Counted from the stretch's first letter, positions 30,547 through 41,361 are shown. The stretch: DNA of 64,000 nt from CAVXSP01 sp963724645 (GCA_963724645.1 CAVRVJ010000007.1:1-64000), one strand, 5' to 3'. Translations and numbers: made by a program. The notes: a model not told the origin generated them from the sequence alone.

Positions 30547-30909
30547 ATGACTGAGCACGTGTTGGACGAAACGCTCCTGGGGACGCTCAAAGACGCCCTG
30601 CTGCGGAAGCGCGCGGAAATCCTGGCGACCTCGACCGGCACCCGGCCGCTGCCGGCGTCGATAGACGTCAACAGCCGCCAGGGCGATCTGGCCGACCAGG
30701 CGGCCGGCAATAACGAAGTGCATATCCAGCTCAAGCTGAAGCAGACGGACGCCAAGATCCTGCAGGCAATCGAAGAAGCGCTGTACCGCATGGAGAAGGG
30801 GACGTACGGGATCTGCCGTGATTGCGGGGAGCCGATTGCGGCCGCCCGGCTGGAGGCAATCCCGTGGACCCGCGTCTGCATCGTGTGTAAACAGAGGCAG
30901 AACGCGTGA
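30547..30909 (+). CDS. DksA/TraR-family C4 zinc-finger protein
   Basis: 120 residues. An N-terminal coiled coil (TLLGTLKDALLRKRAEILAT and EVHIQLKLKQTDAKILQAIE) leads to the C4 zinc finger GTYGICRDCGEPIAAARLEA...CIVC. DksA-like proteins insert their coiled coil into the secondary channel of RNA polymerase; short ones like this are common and their targets are often unknown. The stop overlaps the next gene's start, so they form an operon with folK. A TAGAAT box lies at 30500-30505. Confidence 0.88.
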   Translation: MTEHVLDETLLGTLKDALLRKRAEILATSTGTRPLPASIDVNSRQGDLADQAAGNNEVHIQLKLKQTDAKILQAIEEALYRMEKGTYGICRDCGEPIAAARLEAIPWTRVCIVCKQRQNA

Positions 30910-31394
30910 AGCCGGCCGAATTGCTCGCCGTCCTCGAGCAATTCCAAGGCGAGAAGCTGGGCTTGCGCCAGCGGCACGCGGCCGTGGCGAGGCACGTGAG
31001 CCACTACGCCTTCAACAACACCTATCAGTACGTGATCGCGCGCGAAGACGTGCATCTGGCCTGGCTCGAAGCGGCGATCGCCGAGCTCGGGGGGACGCCG
31101 GCTCAAATCGGCGAACCTGTGCTCCCGTCGCCGGGACGAAAGCCGGACAGCTTTCTGCCGCTCGTCGAAGAGGACCGCCGCGCGGCCGACGAGTTCGTCG
31201 CCCGCTGGCGCCCGCGGGTCGCGGCCGTCACGGACGCGAGAAACCGCAACATGCTGCAGGTCATCCTCGGCGAAAGCCTCGAGCACAGGCGGTTCTTCAA
31301 TCAGATCCTTGCCGGCAGAGAAGACCTCCTGGGCCGCCGGATGGACGGCGCCGGAACGGGCAACGGCGTTCTGGGCGTCAGGTGGATCGGGTAG
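30906..31394 (+). CDS. Conserved hypothetical protein, ferritin-like helical bundle
   Basis: 162 residues, helical. Motifs include RQRHAAVARHVSHYAFNNTY, REDVHLAWLEAAIAELGG and NMLQVILGESLEHRRFFNQI. Spaced His and Glu residues on long helices recall ferritin-like or DUF2383-type bundles, but I cannot name the family. It overlaps the DksA-like gene at its start and folK at its end, so the three are translated as one unit. No signal peptide or membrane segment. Confidence 0.65.
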   Translation: MKPAELLAVLEQFQGEKLGLRQRHAAVARHVSHYAFNNTYQYVIAREDVHLAWLEAAIAELGGTPAQIGEPVLPSPGRKPDSFLPLVEEDRRAADEFVARWRPRVAAVTDARNRNMLQVILGESLEHRRFFNQILAGREDLLGRRMDGAGTGNGVLGVRWIG

Positions 31395-31849
31395 CACAGG
31401 TCGCCATCGCCCTTGGCTCGAATCTGGGCGATCGTAAAAGACACCTCGAGTTCGGGACGTCTCAGCTTTCTGCCTTTGTCACAGACCTGCGGATCTCGTC
31501 GATTCACGAAACCGAGCCTTTCGGTGTCGCTGAAGCGCAGCCGCCTTATCTCAACGCCGTCGTAGTCGGATCCACCACGCTCGAGCCCGAAGTCCTTCTC
31601 GCCAAACTGATGGCGGTCGAGCAAGCGCGCGGGAGAACGCGGCTCTCGATACGGGCCCCACGCACGCTGGATCTGGACTTGATTCTCTTCGGCGATCGCG
31701 TCATCGAGCGTCCCGGGCTGACGGTGCCGCATCCGCGTTTCCGCGAACGGCTCTTCGTGCTCGAGCCGCTTGCCGAGTTGGCGCCGGATTGGAAAGACCC
31801 CGTCAGTGGAAAGACCGTGCTCGAATTGCTGAATCGGATAAGGTCTTAG
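31382..31849 (+). CDS. folK: 2-amino-4-hydroxy-6-hydroxymethyldihydropteridine pyrophosphokinase
   Basis: About 155 residues from a GTG at 31382 (reads DRVAQVAIALGSNLGDRKRH). HPPK motifs: ALGSNLGDR, ETEPFGV, the pterin-site region PYLNAVVVGSTTLEP, EQARGRT and the ATP/metal loop RAPRTLDLDLILFGD, ending LTVPHPRFRERLFVLEPLAE. It transfers pyrophosphate from ATP to the pterin in folate synthesis. It overlaps the preceding gene by 13 bases. Its stop codon (31847-31849) sits in the first unit of a tandem 7-mer repeat. Confidence 0.92.
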   Translation: MDRVAQVAIALGSNLGDRKRHLEFGTSQLSAFVTDLRISSIHETEPFGVAEAQPPYLNAVVVGSTTLEPEVLLAKLMAVEQARGRTRLSIRAPRTLDLDLILFGDRVIERPGLTVPHPRFRERLFVLEPLAELAPDWKDPVSGKTVLELLNRIRS

Positions 31850-31923
31850 GCCCAAGGCCCAAGGCCCAAGGCCCAAGGCCCAAGGCCCAAGGCCCAAGGC
31901 CCAAGGCCCAAGGCCCAAGGCCC
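31848..31923. repeat. Tandem 7-mer array, AAGGCCC x 10
   Basis: Ten perfect AAGGCCC units (31854-31923) preceded by a partial unit (AGGCCC) that overlaps the folK stop. It lies between the convergent ends of folK and the efflux adaptor. A degenerate similar run (CAAGCCCCAAGTCCCAAG) occurs just upstream of rnr near 54308-54330. Confidence 0.95.
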
Positions 31924-31939
31924 GCCGGATCACCAGTCT

Positions 31940-33361
31940 CTAGCCTCGGCCGCGAGGGGGGCCGCCACGGTTGAGCGTCGGCAGCGGCGCCGGGCCGGCC
32001 GGCGTCATGCCGCCGAATCCGCGCTGCGGCTGCTGAAAGATCCCGCCCACTGACGGCCGGAAGGCGCTCTCCGGGGGAGTCACCCCCGTGACGACCTCGA
32101 GGCCCGGCGGCACGTCACCCGACACGATTTCGGTGAACTGTGCGTCGGAAAGGCCTGTGCGGACCGGTATCTGCCGCAACACTTTCGTGGGATCGGCGTT
32201 GGCCTCGTCGTACACCCAGACCTGGCCCGTGGCCGTTCGCCTCGGAGCCTGAGCGAAGAGATCATCAATCTTGGCGCCCTCGCTTTGCCCGACCTTGGCC
32301 GTGGCCGCGGCCGGCAGTGCGGCAGGGGAATCCGACGCCGCCTGGCGACTGCCGCGGGATTGGTCCGGATCCGGCGTGGCGTGGAGCCACGCGTAGATGC
32401 CGGAGTTCGGCCTGAACCGCAGCGCGTCGTTGGGCACCCGAACCACGTCGGCCGCGGTATCGACCAGAATCTGCAGATTCGCCGTCATGCTCGGCCGCAG
32501 TTTCAAATCGGCGTTCGGGACTTGAATCCAGACAGGATAGGTCACGACGCTGTTCTGGTTCTGCGCGTTGAGGCGGACCGCATCGACGAGACCGCGGAAC
32601 GTCTGGCCGCGATACGAGTCGACGGTGAAGCTCACGGACATCCCGCGGCGAAGCCGGCCGATATCGGCCTCGTCCACGCCCGCGGCGAGGCGCAGGGTCG
32701 TCAGGTCGCTCGCGATCATGAAGAACTGCGGCGCGTTGAGGCTCGCCTGGACCGTTTGGCCGACATCGACGAACCGGTTGACCACGACGCCGTCGATAGG
32801 CGACCGAATCGTGCAATAGGACACATTCAGCTTCGCCTGGGTCAACTGCGCCTCTGTCTGGATCTTCATTTTCTCCGCCGACGCGATTTGCGAGAGCCGG
32901 GTTTTCACCTGCAGCCGTGCGGTCTCGAGCTGCTGCGGACTGACCAGTCCCTTCTCGAACTGTGCCTGCATCCGATCGAGGTTCTTCTGGTCGTTGGCGA
33001 GCTGGACCCGTTGCTGGGCGATGTCGTTCTCCTGGCGGGCGATATTCGCGGTCTGGACCGCTACCTGCACTTCGAGCAGCGATGGATCGATCTCGGCGAT
33101 GACCTGATCCTTCTTCACCACCGAGTTGTAGTCGGCATAGATCGCCTTCACCGTGCCGGAGACCTGCGATCCGACGCGGACTGTGCGAACGGCTTGCAGC
33201 GTGCCCACGGCGCGCACGGCCTGGACGATCGTCCCCGTGGTTGCCGGCGCGCGCTGCACGGTCGCACGCTCGTCCGTTTCTCCGTAGATGTAGCGGGCGT
33301 ACACGACGGCAACCGCGAGAAGGACGAACGTCAGGAGCCCGGCGAGCCGTTTCTTGGTCAC
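31940..33361 (-). CDS. HlyD/MacA-type periplasmic adaptor of an efflux pump
   Basis: 473 residues. N-terminal signal anchor (LAGLLTFVLLAVAVVYARYI). Lipoyl half-motif VRVGSQVSGTVKAIYADYNS, a coiled-coil hairpin (ARQENDIAQQRVQLANDQKN through RLQVKTRLSQIASAEKMKIQ) and the second lipoyl half TIRSPIDGVVVNRFVDVGQT. A beta-barrel (LKLRPSMTANLQILVDT) and membrane-proximal domain follow, with an Ala/Ser-rich insert of about 40 residues and a Gly/Pro/Arg-rich tail. It bridges inner-membrane pump and TolC. Start GTG at 33361. It is the last gene of the long efflux block on this strand but is preceded by the terminator at 33400, so it may have its own promoter. Confidence 0.88.
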   Translation of the reverse strand: MTKKRLAGLLTFVLLAVAVVYARYIYGETDERATVQRAPATTGTIVQAVRAVGTLQAVRTVRVGSQVSGTVKAIYADYNSVVKKDQVIAEIDPSLLEVQVAVQTANIARQENDIAQQRVQLANDQKNLDRMQAQFEKGLVSPQQLETARLQVKTRLSQIASAEKMKIQTEAQLTQAKLNVSYCTIRSPIDGVVVNRFVDVGQTVQASLNAPQFFMIASDLTTLRLAAGVDEADIGRLRRGMSVSFTVDSYRGQTFRGLVDAVRLNAQNQNSVVTYPVWIQVPNADLKLRPSMTANLQILVDTAADVVRVPNDALRFRPNSGIYAWLHATPDPDQSRGSRQAASDSPAALPAAATAKVGQSEGAKIDDLFAQAPRRTATGQVWVYDEANADPTKVLRQIPVRTGLSDAQFTEIVSGDVPPGLEVVTGVTPPESAFRPSVGGIFQQPQRGFGGMTPAGPAPLPTLNRGGPPRGRG

Positions 33362-33399
33362 GCGACTTCTCTTATGTTACCGCGGTATGTCCGTACACG

Positions 33400-33428
33400 A
33401 AAAAAAGGCCGGCGGTTGCCCGCCGGCC
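33400..33428 (-). terminator. Rho-independent terminator
   Basis: On the - strand, a perfect 9-bp GC stem (GGCCGGCGG paired with CCGCCGGCC, loop TTGC region) is followed by a run of seven T. It lies 42 bases after the stop of the secreted protein gene and would end the upstream efflux transcript. Confidence 0.85.
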
Positions 33429-33469
33429 TCAGTGACGTCTCGAGTCGGTTATTTCCGACCCGCGCGGTC

Positions 33470-33991
33470 CTACATCGACTTCTTGTAGGTGAGCTTGCCC
33501 ATGGACGTGCCGTCCGCGCCCGATGTTCTCGACGACCAGGTTGCCGCCCTCGATCGAGAGCACCTGCTTGGTCGTCGTCGGCCCGCGACCCATATCGGCG
33601 GTCGTGGTGATCGTCAGCTTGCCGCCGGCCATCGTCGCCTGCGACGTGGTGACGACTTCGCCGCCGCGGCCCATGACCGTGTTCTTGCTGTCCTTGCCGT
33701 CGAGCGTGAACTTCAACGTCACCGGGATTCTGACCCTGCGTCTTGTTGATCGTCAGCGTGCTGGCGTCCTGCGTGATGGTCACTTCCATCCCGCTGACCG
33801 CTCCACCGCCGCGACCACCGCCACGACCACCGCCGCCACCACCGCCGCCGCCAGCCGGGGGCGGCGGCGGCGCCGCGTTCGGATCCACCTGCATCGTCCA
33901 CTTGCCTGCGAAGCTCGGTCGCCTGCGCGCTCATGCCGACGGTGTAGAGGACCACCGCCAGTGCGGTTACGAGTAATGCTGCACGTTTCAT
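33470..33991 (-). CDS. Secreted protein of unknown function, Pro/Gly-rich, frameshifted
   Basis: About 170 residues after repair. Signal peptide MKRAALLVTALAVVLYTVGM ending in SAQA, then MQVDPNAAPPPPPAGG and a poly-Gly/Arg run. A small beta-sheet domain follows: MEVTITQDASTLTINKTQGQ, LKFTLDGKDSKN, EVVTTSQATMAGGKLTITTT, KQVLSIEGGNLVVENIG, ending GKLTYKKSM. The repeated strand pattern (measure-like TLTI, KLTI, NLVV) resembles small lipocalin-like periplasmic proteins. At least three indels. It lies inside the efflux block, so it may be an accessory periplasmic factor; function unknown. Confidence 0.6.
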
Positions 33992-34075
33992 CTGTATCAC
34001 TCCATCAAGAACGGCAGCGGTCCATCACCGCTGCCGGAACCTACGACTACGTCGCCCACACGAGTCAAGCATCTG

Positions 34076-35294
34076 CTATTCGAACCGCAAAGCCTCGATG
34101 GGGTCAAGGCCTGCGGCCTTTCGAGCCGGGTAGAACCCGAAAAAGATGCCCACGAACGCCGAGAAGCCGACAGCAATCGCGACCGAGTTGAGCGGCACCA
34201 GCGTGGGCAGATTCTGATAGTACTTCAGGCCCTCGGACACCAGATACCCCAGGCCGATCCCGATCGATCCACCGACCGAGCTGATGACGATGGCTTCGAT
34301 CAGGAACTGCAGCAGCACGTCGAACCCGCGGGCGCCGATGGCGAGACGCAAGCCAATCTCGCGCGTCCGCTCGGTGACAGACACGAGCATGATGTTCATG
34401 ATGCCGATCCCGCCGACGATCAGCGACACGCCCGCGATGCCGGCGAGCAGCGTCGTCATCGTCTGCGTCTGCTGCGTGCGGAGCGCGACGATGTCGTCCT
34501 GCGTCTGCACGGTGACGTCGTCCGGGTCGCCTTGCGCCAGGTTGTGGCGCGTGCGCATTTCCTGCAGGATGACCGCCTGGGCCGACGCGATCTGATCGGC
34601 CGAGCGCGTCGCCACGAGGATCTGATTCAGGTTGAGCTGGCCCGACAGCTTCTTCATCACGGTGGTGTACGGCGCGAAGATCTGGTCGTCCTGACTCATG
34701 CCGCCGGCGCCGGCGCCCTTGGGCGTCATCACGCCGAGCACGCGGAAGATCTGATTCCGGACGCGAATCTGCTGGTCCGTCGGATCGACGCCTTCGCCGA
34801 ACAGGTTGTCTGAGACGTTGGAGCCGAGCACGCAGACCTTGTTGGCGCCGCGCACGTCTTCCGGCGAGAAGAAGGCGCCGAACTTCACCGGCCATGACCG
34901 GATGTTCGGCAAATCGATCGCCGACGCCCTGGACGCTCGTGTTCCAGTTCTGGTTTCCGTAGATGACCTGCAGCCGCGTGCCCACGACCTCGGAGACGAA
35001 CTCGATGTCCGGCAGGTCGCGAATCGCCTGCGCGTCTTCCGGGATCAAGCGGCTGGACGTGCCCATGCCGCCCCGGACCCCGCCCGTGTTGATGCTGCCG
35101 GGGAAGATGGTGATCATGTTCGTCCCGGCGGACTTGATTTGCTCTTCAATCTGCGCCTGGGCGCCCGTGCCCATGGCGACCATCGCGATGACCGCGGCCA
35201 CGCCGATGATCATCCCGAGCATCGTCAAGGCCGTCCGCATCTTGTTGCGGCCAAGCGCCTTGAATGCGATCCGAAGCGTCATCAATATGGACAT
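34076..35294 (-). CDS. macB: MacB-type ABC transporter permease, one frameshift
   Basis: About 405 residues. It starts MSILMTLRIAFKALGRNKMR, then the first helix LTMLGMIIGVAAVIAMVAMG and GTNMITIFPGSINTGGVRGG. A periplasmic MacB_PCD domain follows, and after an indel near 34915 NKVCVLGSNVSDNLFGEG and VRNQIFRVLGVM. The C-terminal three helices read AGIAGVSLIVGGIGIMNIML, GFDVLLQFLIEAIVISSVGG and VAIAVGFSAFVGIFFGFYPA, ending in the usual ARKAAGLDPIEALRFE. It works with the ATPase gene just upstream and an adaptor to export substrates through TolC. Substrate unknown. Confidence 0.88.
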
Positions 35295-35390
35295 AGGCTC
35301 AATCTCCGCCGGTGCTTCATCTTAGTGTGCCGCTCCGACTTCTTTCATTCTGCTTCTTGTTTTCTTCGTCTTCGCGTCGGCGGCGGGATC

Positions 35391-36151
35391 TCATCCGGCT
35401 CCGGTGGCGGCAGCGCGGCCAGTTCTTCGTCGGCGTTCGCGACGGTGCGTCACTTTTTGATCGGCGACGACGCGCCCGTCACGGAAGCGGATGAGGCGCG
35501 TGCCGTACTCCGCGATATCCATTTCGTGAGTGATCAGCAGGACCGTGATGCCGCGCTCGCGGTTCAGCCGCTGGAAGATGCCCATGACCTCGATGCTGGT
35601 GCGCGTGTCGAGGTTGCCGGTCGGCTCGTCAGCCAGAATAATCGACGGCTCGTTGATCAGCGCGCGCGCGATCGCCACACGCTGCTGCTGTCCGCCCGGA
35701 GAGCTGGTTCGGAAAGTGATGAGAGCGGTTGGCCAGGTTGACCGCCTCGAGCACGGCAATCGCCCGCTTGTGCCGGTCCCGGCCTCGCAGCTTCCCCGAA
35801 CCGTTCTTCGACATGTAGAGCAACGGCAGCTCGACGTTGTCCAGCGCCGTGGTGCGCGACAGGAGATTGAAGCCCTGAAAGACGAAGCCGATCTTCTGGT
35901 TGCGAACCTTCGCGAGCTCGTCCTTCGACGTCTTCGACACGTCCTTCCCGTCCAGGAGGTACTGGCCACCGGTCGGGCGGTCGAGGCAGCCGGCGATGTG
36001 CATGAACGTCGACTTGCCGGACCCCGAAGGGCCCGGTGACAGCCACGAACTCGCCAGCCTCGACCGACAGCGAGACGCCACGCAGGGCGTGCACTTTGAT
36101 TTCGCCGACGGTGTAGACCTTGGTGAGATTCCTCACCTCAATTACGGGCAC
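35391..36151 (-). CDS. MacB-type ABC transporter ATPase, two frameshifts
   Basis: About 253 residues. GTG start at 36151 with a GAGGAG-type ribosome site; reads PVIEVRNLTKVYTVGEIKVH. Walker A is split by an indel (SGPSGSGKSTFMH in the next frame). FVFQGFNLLSRTTALDNVEL is the Q-loop region; a second indel breaks the signature (LSG, then GQQQRVAIARAL). Walker B is IILADEPTGNLDT, with the H-loop in LLITHEMDIAEYG. A basic tail ends the protein. It supplies energy for the permease that follows. Both indels fall in motifs that must be intact for function, so sequencing error is the likely cause. Confidence 0.85.
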
Positions 36152-36268
36152 GAAGACACTCCTCTTTCCTACAACGTGCGGTCAGAAGCCGACGAGGCCC
36201 CGGAGCCGCGAGCCCCCAGCAGGAACGTCCTTGCTGAGGCCCGCGGCCGGCGGCCTCGTGCCCAACTC

Positions 36269-38215
36269 CTAGTTCCCGCCGCGGCCGCCACCGCCGCCAC
36301 CGCCGCCGCCGCCGCGCGCCGCCGCCGCCTCCGGGGCCACCCGGGCCGCCGCCCGGCTGAGGTCCGCCGAAACCGCCGCGCTGCTGCTGGAAGATGTTGT
36401 TCTGGCCAGGTTTCGGCAAGGCGCTCGGCGGCGGTACCACGCCCGTGACCACCATCGTTCCGGCGGTCAGGTTCTCTCCCGCCGTGACCAACTCGCTGAA
36501 CTGCCCGTCGGTCAGGCCGAGGCGGACGTTCACCTGCCGCAGCTTCTCGTTCGGATCGGCGGCCTTCTCGTCATAGAGCCAGACCTGTCCTGGCTGGATG
36601 CGCTTGGGCACCGACTCGAAGAGCTCGTCGATCTTGTTGGCATTGCGCTCCGTGATCGGCGTCATGTCGCCGACCACGGCGTTGCTGGGCTGTTGCTGCT
36701 GACGATTCCCGCGCCCGCTACCGCCGCGGCCGCCGCGTCCGCCGAATTCCTGCTGGAACTGCGCCATCTGCTCAGGCGTCATGTTGTTGTTCATGCCGCG
36801 GCCGAAGCCGCCGCCACCGCGCCCGCCACGACCGCCTGCGGCATCGCCGCCGGCTTGCGCGTTCTGCCCTGCGGCGCCGGCCTGCCCGCGGCCCTGACCC
36901 GGCTGGCGGTTCTGTCCCTGACCAAATCCGCCCTGCCCCTGCCCGAATCCGCCCCGGCCTGATTGCCCCTGACCGCCGCCTGCCGCGGCTTGATCTTGAG
37001 GCTGCCGTTGCCGGCGGTTTGGATTCGCGCCGCCCGCCAGCGCCTGCAGATCCTGGCCCGGTTGAGCGCCCGCCGGCGTGGCCGCGGCGTTGCCTCCACG
37101 TCTAGCGGCCGGCGCCTCCGGCGCGCCCGGCACTGCGGCCTGCGCATTTTGGGCGTTCGGTCCGCCCGCGCCGCCTCTGCCCGCCGCATCAGCGTTCGCA
37201 TTGGCGCCGCGGCCGCGGCCGGCCGCCGGCGGCTGCATGCCGAGCCACGTGTAGATGTCGGTCGTCGGCCGGAAGCGCAACGCCTGATTCGGGATCTTGC
37301 ATCACGTTCGTCGCCTGGTCGACGATGATCTTGAGATTCGCGGTCATGCTCGGCCGCAGCTCCAGGTTGGGATTCTGGACGTTGATCCACACCGGGTACG
37401 TCACGACGTTGTTCTGCGTCTGCGCGTTCAATCGGACCGCGTCGACGAGACCGATGAACTGCTTGGTCCCGTACGACGTCGACGGTGAACGTCACCTGCA
37501 TGTTCGGACGGATGTAGCCGATGTCGGCTTCGTCAACCCCGGCCGAGAGCTTCAGCGTCGTCAGGTCCGTCGCAATCGTGAAGAACTGCGGCGTCGTCAT
37601 GCTGGCCTGCACGGTCGTGCCGATGTCGACGATGCGATTCACGACGACACCGTCGATGGGCGACCGGATCGTGCAGTACGACACGTTCAACTTCGCCTGG
37701 CTGAGCTGCGCACGCGCCTGCACGAGCTGCTTTTCCAACGAGTTGATGTTGGCCTGCCGCGATTTGACCGCCAGTTGGGCCGCCTCGAGCTGCTGTGGGC
37801 TCACGAGCCCCTTGTCGAACTGCGCCTGCGTTCGCGTGAGCGTCAGCTGGTCGTTCTCGAGGTTCACCTTCTGCTGCGCGATGTCGCCTTCCTGGCGCGA
37901 AATGTTGGCGTTCTGCACGTCAACCTGAACCTGGAGCAGCGACGGATCCAGCTCGGCGATGATCTGGTCCTTCTTCACGATCGAGTTGAAGTCCGCATAC
38001 AGGCTCTTGACGGTGCCCGATACCTGGGACCCGACCTGCACCGTCCGGAGCGCCTCGAGCGTGCCCGTGGCCTGCACGGCCTGCACGATGTTGCCGGACT
38101 GAATCGCCGCCTGCGTCACGCTCGCCTTGTCTTCGGTTTTGCCGTACTTCAGATAGGCATAGCCACCGGCGCCGGCAAGCACGATCAGAATGAGTGCGAT
38201 TAGCAGCTTTTTCAT
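36269..38215 (-). CDS. HlyD/MacA-type periplasmic adaptor with large Gly/Gln/Arg-rich insert, frameshifted
   Basis: About 645 residues after repair. Signal anchor (LLIALILIVLAGAGGYAYL), lipoyl halves VQVGSQVSGTVKSLYADFNS and TIRSPIDGVVVNRIVDIGTT around a coiled-coil hairpin, and the beta-barrel part LELRPSMTANLKIIVDQATN. A low-complexity insert of roughly 200 residues follows (runs such as GRGGFGQGQGGFGQGQNRQP), then the resumed adaptor sequence PGQVWLYDEKAADPNEKLRQ and LTAGTMVVTGVVPPPSALPK. The C-terminus is a Gly run ending GGN if shifted (stop 36269-36271). Indels lie near 37,270, 37,470 and 36,290. It is a close paralogue of the adaptor at 31940, which has a much shorter insert. Confidence 0.82.
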
Positions 38216-38227
38216 AGTCTCTCAGCC

Positions 38228-41200
38228 TTAAGCCCGCTCTGGAGTCGGATGCGCCGCCTGTCGGCGCGATCCCTTGAAACCCTCCTCGAACAACGTGTAG
38301 ACGCTGGGAACCAGGACGAGCGTGACCAAGGTGGAGGCCGCCAGCCCCCCAATCACGACGCGCGCCAGCGGCGCCTGGAGTTCGGCGCCTTCCCCGATGC
38401 CGAGCGACATGGGAACCAACCCGAGGATCGTCGCCAGGGTCGTCATGAGAATCGGCCGTAACCGAGTGCGGCCGGCCTGCTCGACAGCTTGCCTGAGCGG
38501 CAGGCCATCCCGCCGCCTCAGAACGTTCGTGTAGTCCACCAGGAGGATCGCGTTGCTGACCACGATCCCCGCCAGCATGATCACTCCGATATACGCCTGA
38601 AGACTGAAGGTCGTTGCTGTCAGTTTGAGGGCAGCCACGACCCCAATGGCGGCCACGGGGACCGAGAACATGACAATGAAGGGGTCCCGGAGCGACTCGT
38701 ATTGGGAGGCCATCACGGCGTAAACCAAGAGCACTCCTAGGATTAGCAAGACCTGCAGCTGCTGGAAGGCTTTGGCCTGCTGCTCGACCTCGGGGCCGAA
38801 GCCGACCGAGAAGTCCTGCGGCACTCGGACCTGAGGCAGCCGCGCCTGGGCGTTCTGCAGCGCCTCGCCCAGGGGGGTGCCGGCGTCCAGTTCGGCGTTG
38901 ACCGTCGTGATCCGGATCTGGTTCTTGCGCGTGATTTGCGTCGGGCCGGTCTGGGGATTCAGGTTCAGCAGGTTTTTCGCCTGCAGCACCTGGCCCTGCG
39001 GCGTGCTGATCATGACGTCGTTGACCGATTCGATCCGGTCGCGGTCTTCCTCCCGCAGCCGGACGACGATGGGGAATTCCTTGCCACGCTCTCGAAACTG
39101 CGCGGCTGTGGTGCCGCTGATGTTCGTCCGAATGGTGTTCGCGACGCTCGAGACGGTCATGCCGAGCAGCGCCGCTTTCGGCCGATCCACGCGCACCGCC
39201 AGTTCGGGCCGGCCCTCCTCGCGCCCGAGCTGCGGGTTGGCGATGCCGGGCGTGTCCTTCAGGACCCCGAGCACATCCAGCGCGATCCGTCTGGCTTCGG
39301 TCAGGTCTTCGCCGCGGATTTCCACAGCCAGACGGCTGTCACCGCTGCCGCCGCTCAGGAGGCGCGTGACCTGCTGATTGCCGCCCGGACGCCCGCGTCG
39401 TAATCGTGACACCGGGGATGCCGACGAGCTGACGGCGGAGGTCGGTCGCGATCTGATCGCTCGTGCGCGTGCGCTCGTCGCGCGGGACGAGCTTCATCTG
39501 GAGGTTGGCGCTTCCCCCGCCGCCCCCCGGACCCATTCCGCCCGGCCCCGGCGTTCGAGATCAGGGTGGTCAACTCCGGAACGTTGGCCCGTGCCATCTC
39601 CTCGAGCCGGAGCACGACGGCTTCGGACCGCTCGATGCGGGAACCGGGCGGCAGGCGCGCGCTGACGCTGACCTCACCCTCGTCGGTCTGCGGCACGAGC
39701 TCCGTTGGGATGGTCGGCAGAATCAGAAAGGCGGCGACAGTCAGTCCGGTGGCCGCCAGGCAGACCGTCGGCCGGTGCTGCAGGGCCACGTGGACGAACC
39801 GGCGATAGCCCTCGTCAACCCCGTTGAAAAATTTCTCGCTCAGAGTGAAGAGGGCGCCGAAGACGCCACGGCGCTCTTCCACCGGCGTCGGCAGTCTGAG
39901 CAGCCGCGAACACAGCACCGGCACGATTGTCACGGCGACGAACAACGACATCGACAGCGAGAACATGACGACGACCGAGAGCTGGATGAACAGGATGCTC
40001 GACACGCCGCTCAGGAAGAGGAGCGGCACGAACACGGCGATGTGGGTGAGAATCGACGCCAGAATCGCGGACCAGACTTCCTCCGCGCCGTCGATCGCGG
40101 CCTGCATGCGCGGCTTCTTCAACTCCTCCATGTGCCGGAACGTGTTTTCGAGCACGACGATGGAGGCGTCGACGATCATCCCGACGCCGAGCGCCAGGCC
40201 GCCGAACGTCATCGTGTTGAGCGTGAAGCCCGCGAAGTAGAGCAGCGCGAACGTCCCGATAATCGAGATCGGAATGGACGTGCAGATGATGACGGTCGAT
40301 CGCACGTTGCGCAGGAAGATGAAGATGATGGCGACGACCAGAATGGCCCCGAAGTAGGCGGCCTCCTTCACGGCGGCAATCGAGCGCACGATGTACTTCG
40401 ACTGGTCGTCGAGCACGGTCATGTGGACGCCCGGCACCTCACGGTTGACGCGGTCGACCTCGTTCCGGATCGCCGTCGCGATGGCGACCGTGTTCTTGCC
40501 CGACTGCTTGGACACCTGCAGCCGCACGCCCGGTTTGCCGTTGATTCGCGTGAATGACCGCAGGTCCTCCGTCGTGTCTTTGACTTCGGCGATGTCCCTC
40601 AAATAGATGGGTACGGCGCCCTTGGTGAAGACGACGATGTCCCGGATCTGATCCAGGTTCTGAAACTGTCCCTGGCTGCGGAGCAGGAAGGTCGTGTCGC
40701 CTTCGTCGATCTCGCCCAGCGGCACGTTCTGGTTCTCGGTGCGGATCGTGCTGATGATCCGGTCCACCGAAAGATCGAGCGCCGTGATTTTTTCCTTGGA
40801 CAGCTCGATGTGGATCTGGCGCCGCAGGCCGCCGTTCACCGTGACGGCCGCCACGCCGTCGACGCGCTCGAGGCGCGGCGCCAGTTCCTGTTCCGCCTTT
40901 TCGCGCAGCGCCACCCTGTCGTAGTTGCCCTCGAGGCCGATGCTCACGATCGGCTGGGAGGACGCGTCGTACTTCTGAATGCTGGCCGGATCGGCGTCGA
41001 TCGGCAGGCGTCCCCGGACCCGATCGACCCGTGTGCGCACTTCGTCGGCCGCGTCGTTCAGCGCGGTGCCCCAGGCGAAGGTGAGCTGCACCGAGCCCCG
41101 CCCTTCAGAGGCATTGCCGCGCATCGTTTCGAGGGCGGGCACCGCGGCCAGCGTCTGCTCGAGCGGCCGCACGATCAATTCTTCAATCTCCAGCGGCCCG

Positions 41201-41361
41201 ACGCCCGCGTACCCGACGCTCACGGTCAGGCTCGGATACGACACTTCCGGCAGGAGGTCTACCGGCAGCCGCACGAGCGAGATGCCGCCGAGCAGCATGA
41301 TGACGGCGGAAATCATGAACATCGTGACGGGACGTTCAATCGCCAGGCGAGGAATACTCAT
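38228..41361 (-). CDS. RND-family efflux permease (HAE type), one frameshift
   Basis: About 1,045 residues. It starts MSIPRLAIERPVTMFMISAV; porter domain motifs SYPSLTVSVGYAGVGPLEIE and RMNIN-like blocks follow. The first helix bundle contains AAYFGAILVVAIIFIFLRNV, SIPISIIGTFALLYFAGFTL and GGLALGVGMIVDASIVVLEN, with the intramembrane acidic residues of the proton relay. The second half repeats the layout (GVVAALKLTATTFSLQAYIG, GIVVSNAILLVDYTNVLRRR, TRLRPILMTTLATILGLVPM). An indel near 39,400 joins two frames. It pumps hydrophobic compounds out using the proton gradient, with the adaptor that overlaps its start and the TolC gene upstream. Confidence 0.92.

Noticed and set aside
31301..31933. 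Reading frame with a GLGPWAL repeat protein on the - strand
   Set aside because: It is only the translation of the AAGGCCC tandem array plus the antisense of folK; no start signal or family pattern.
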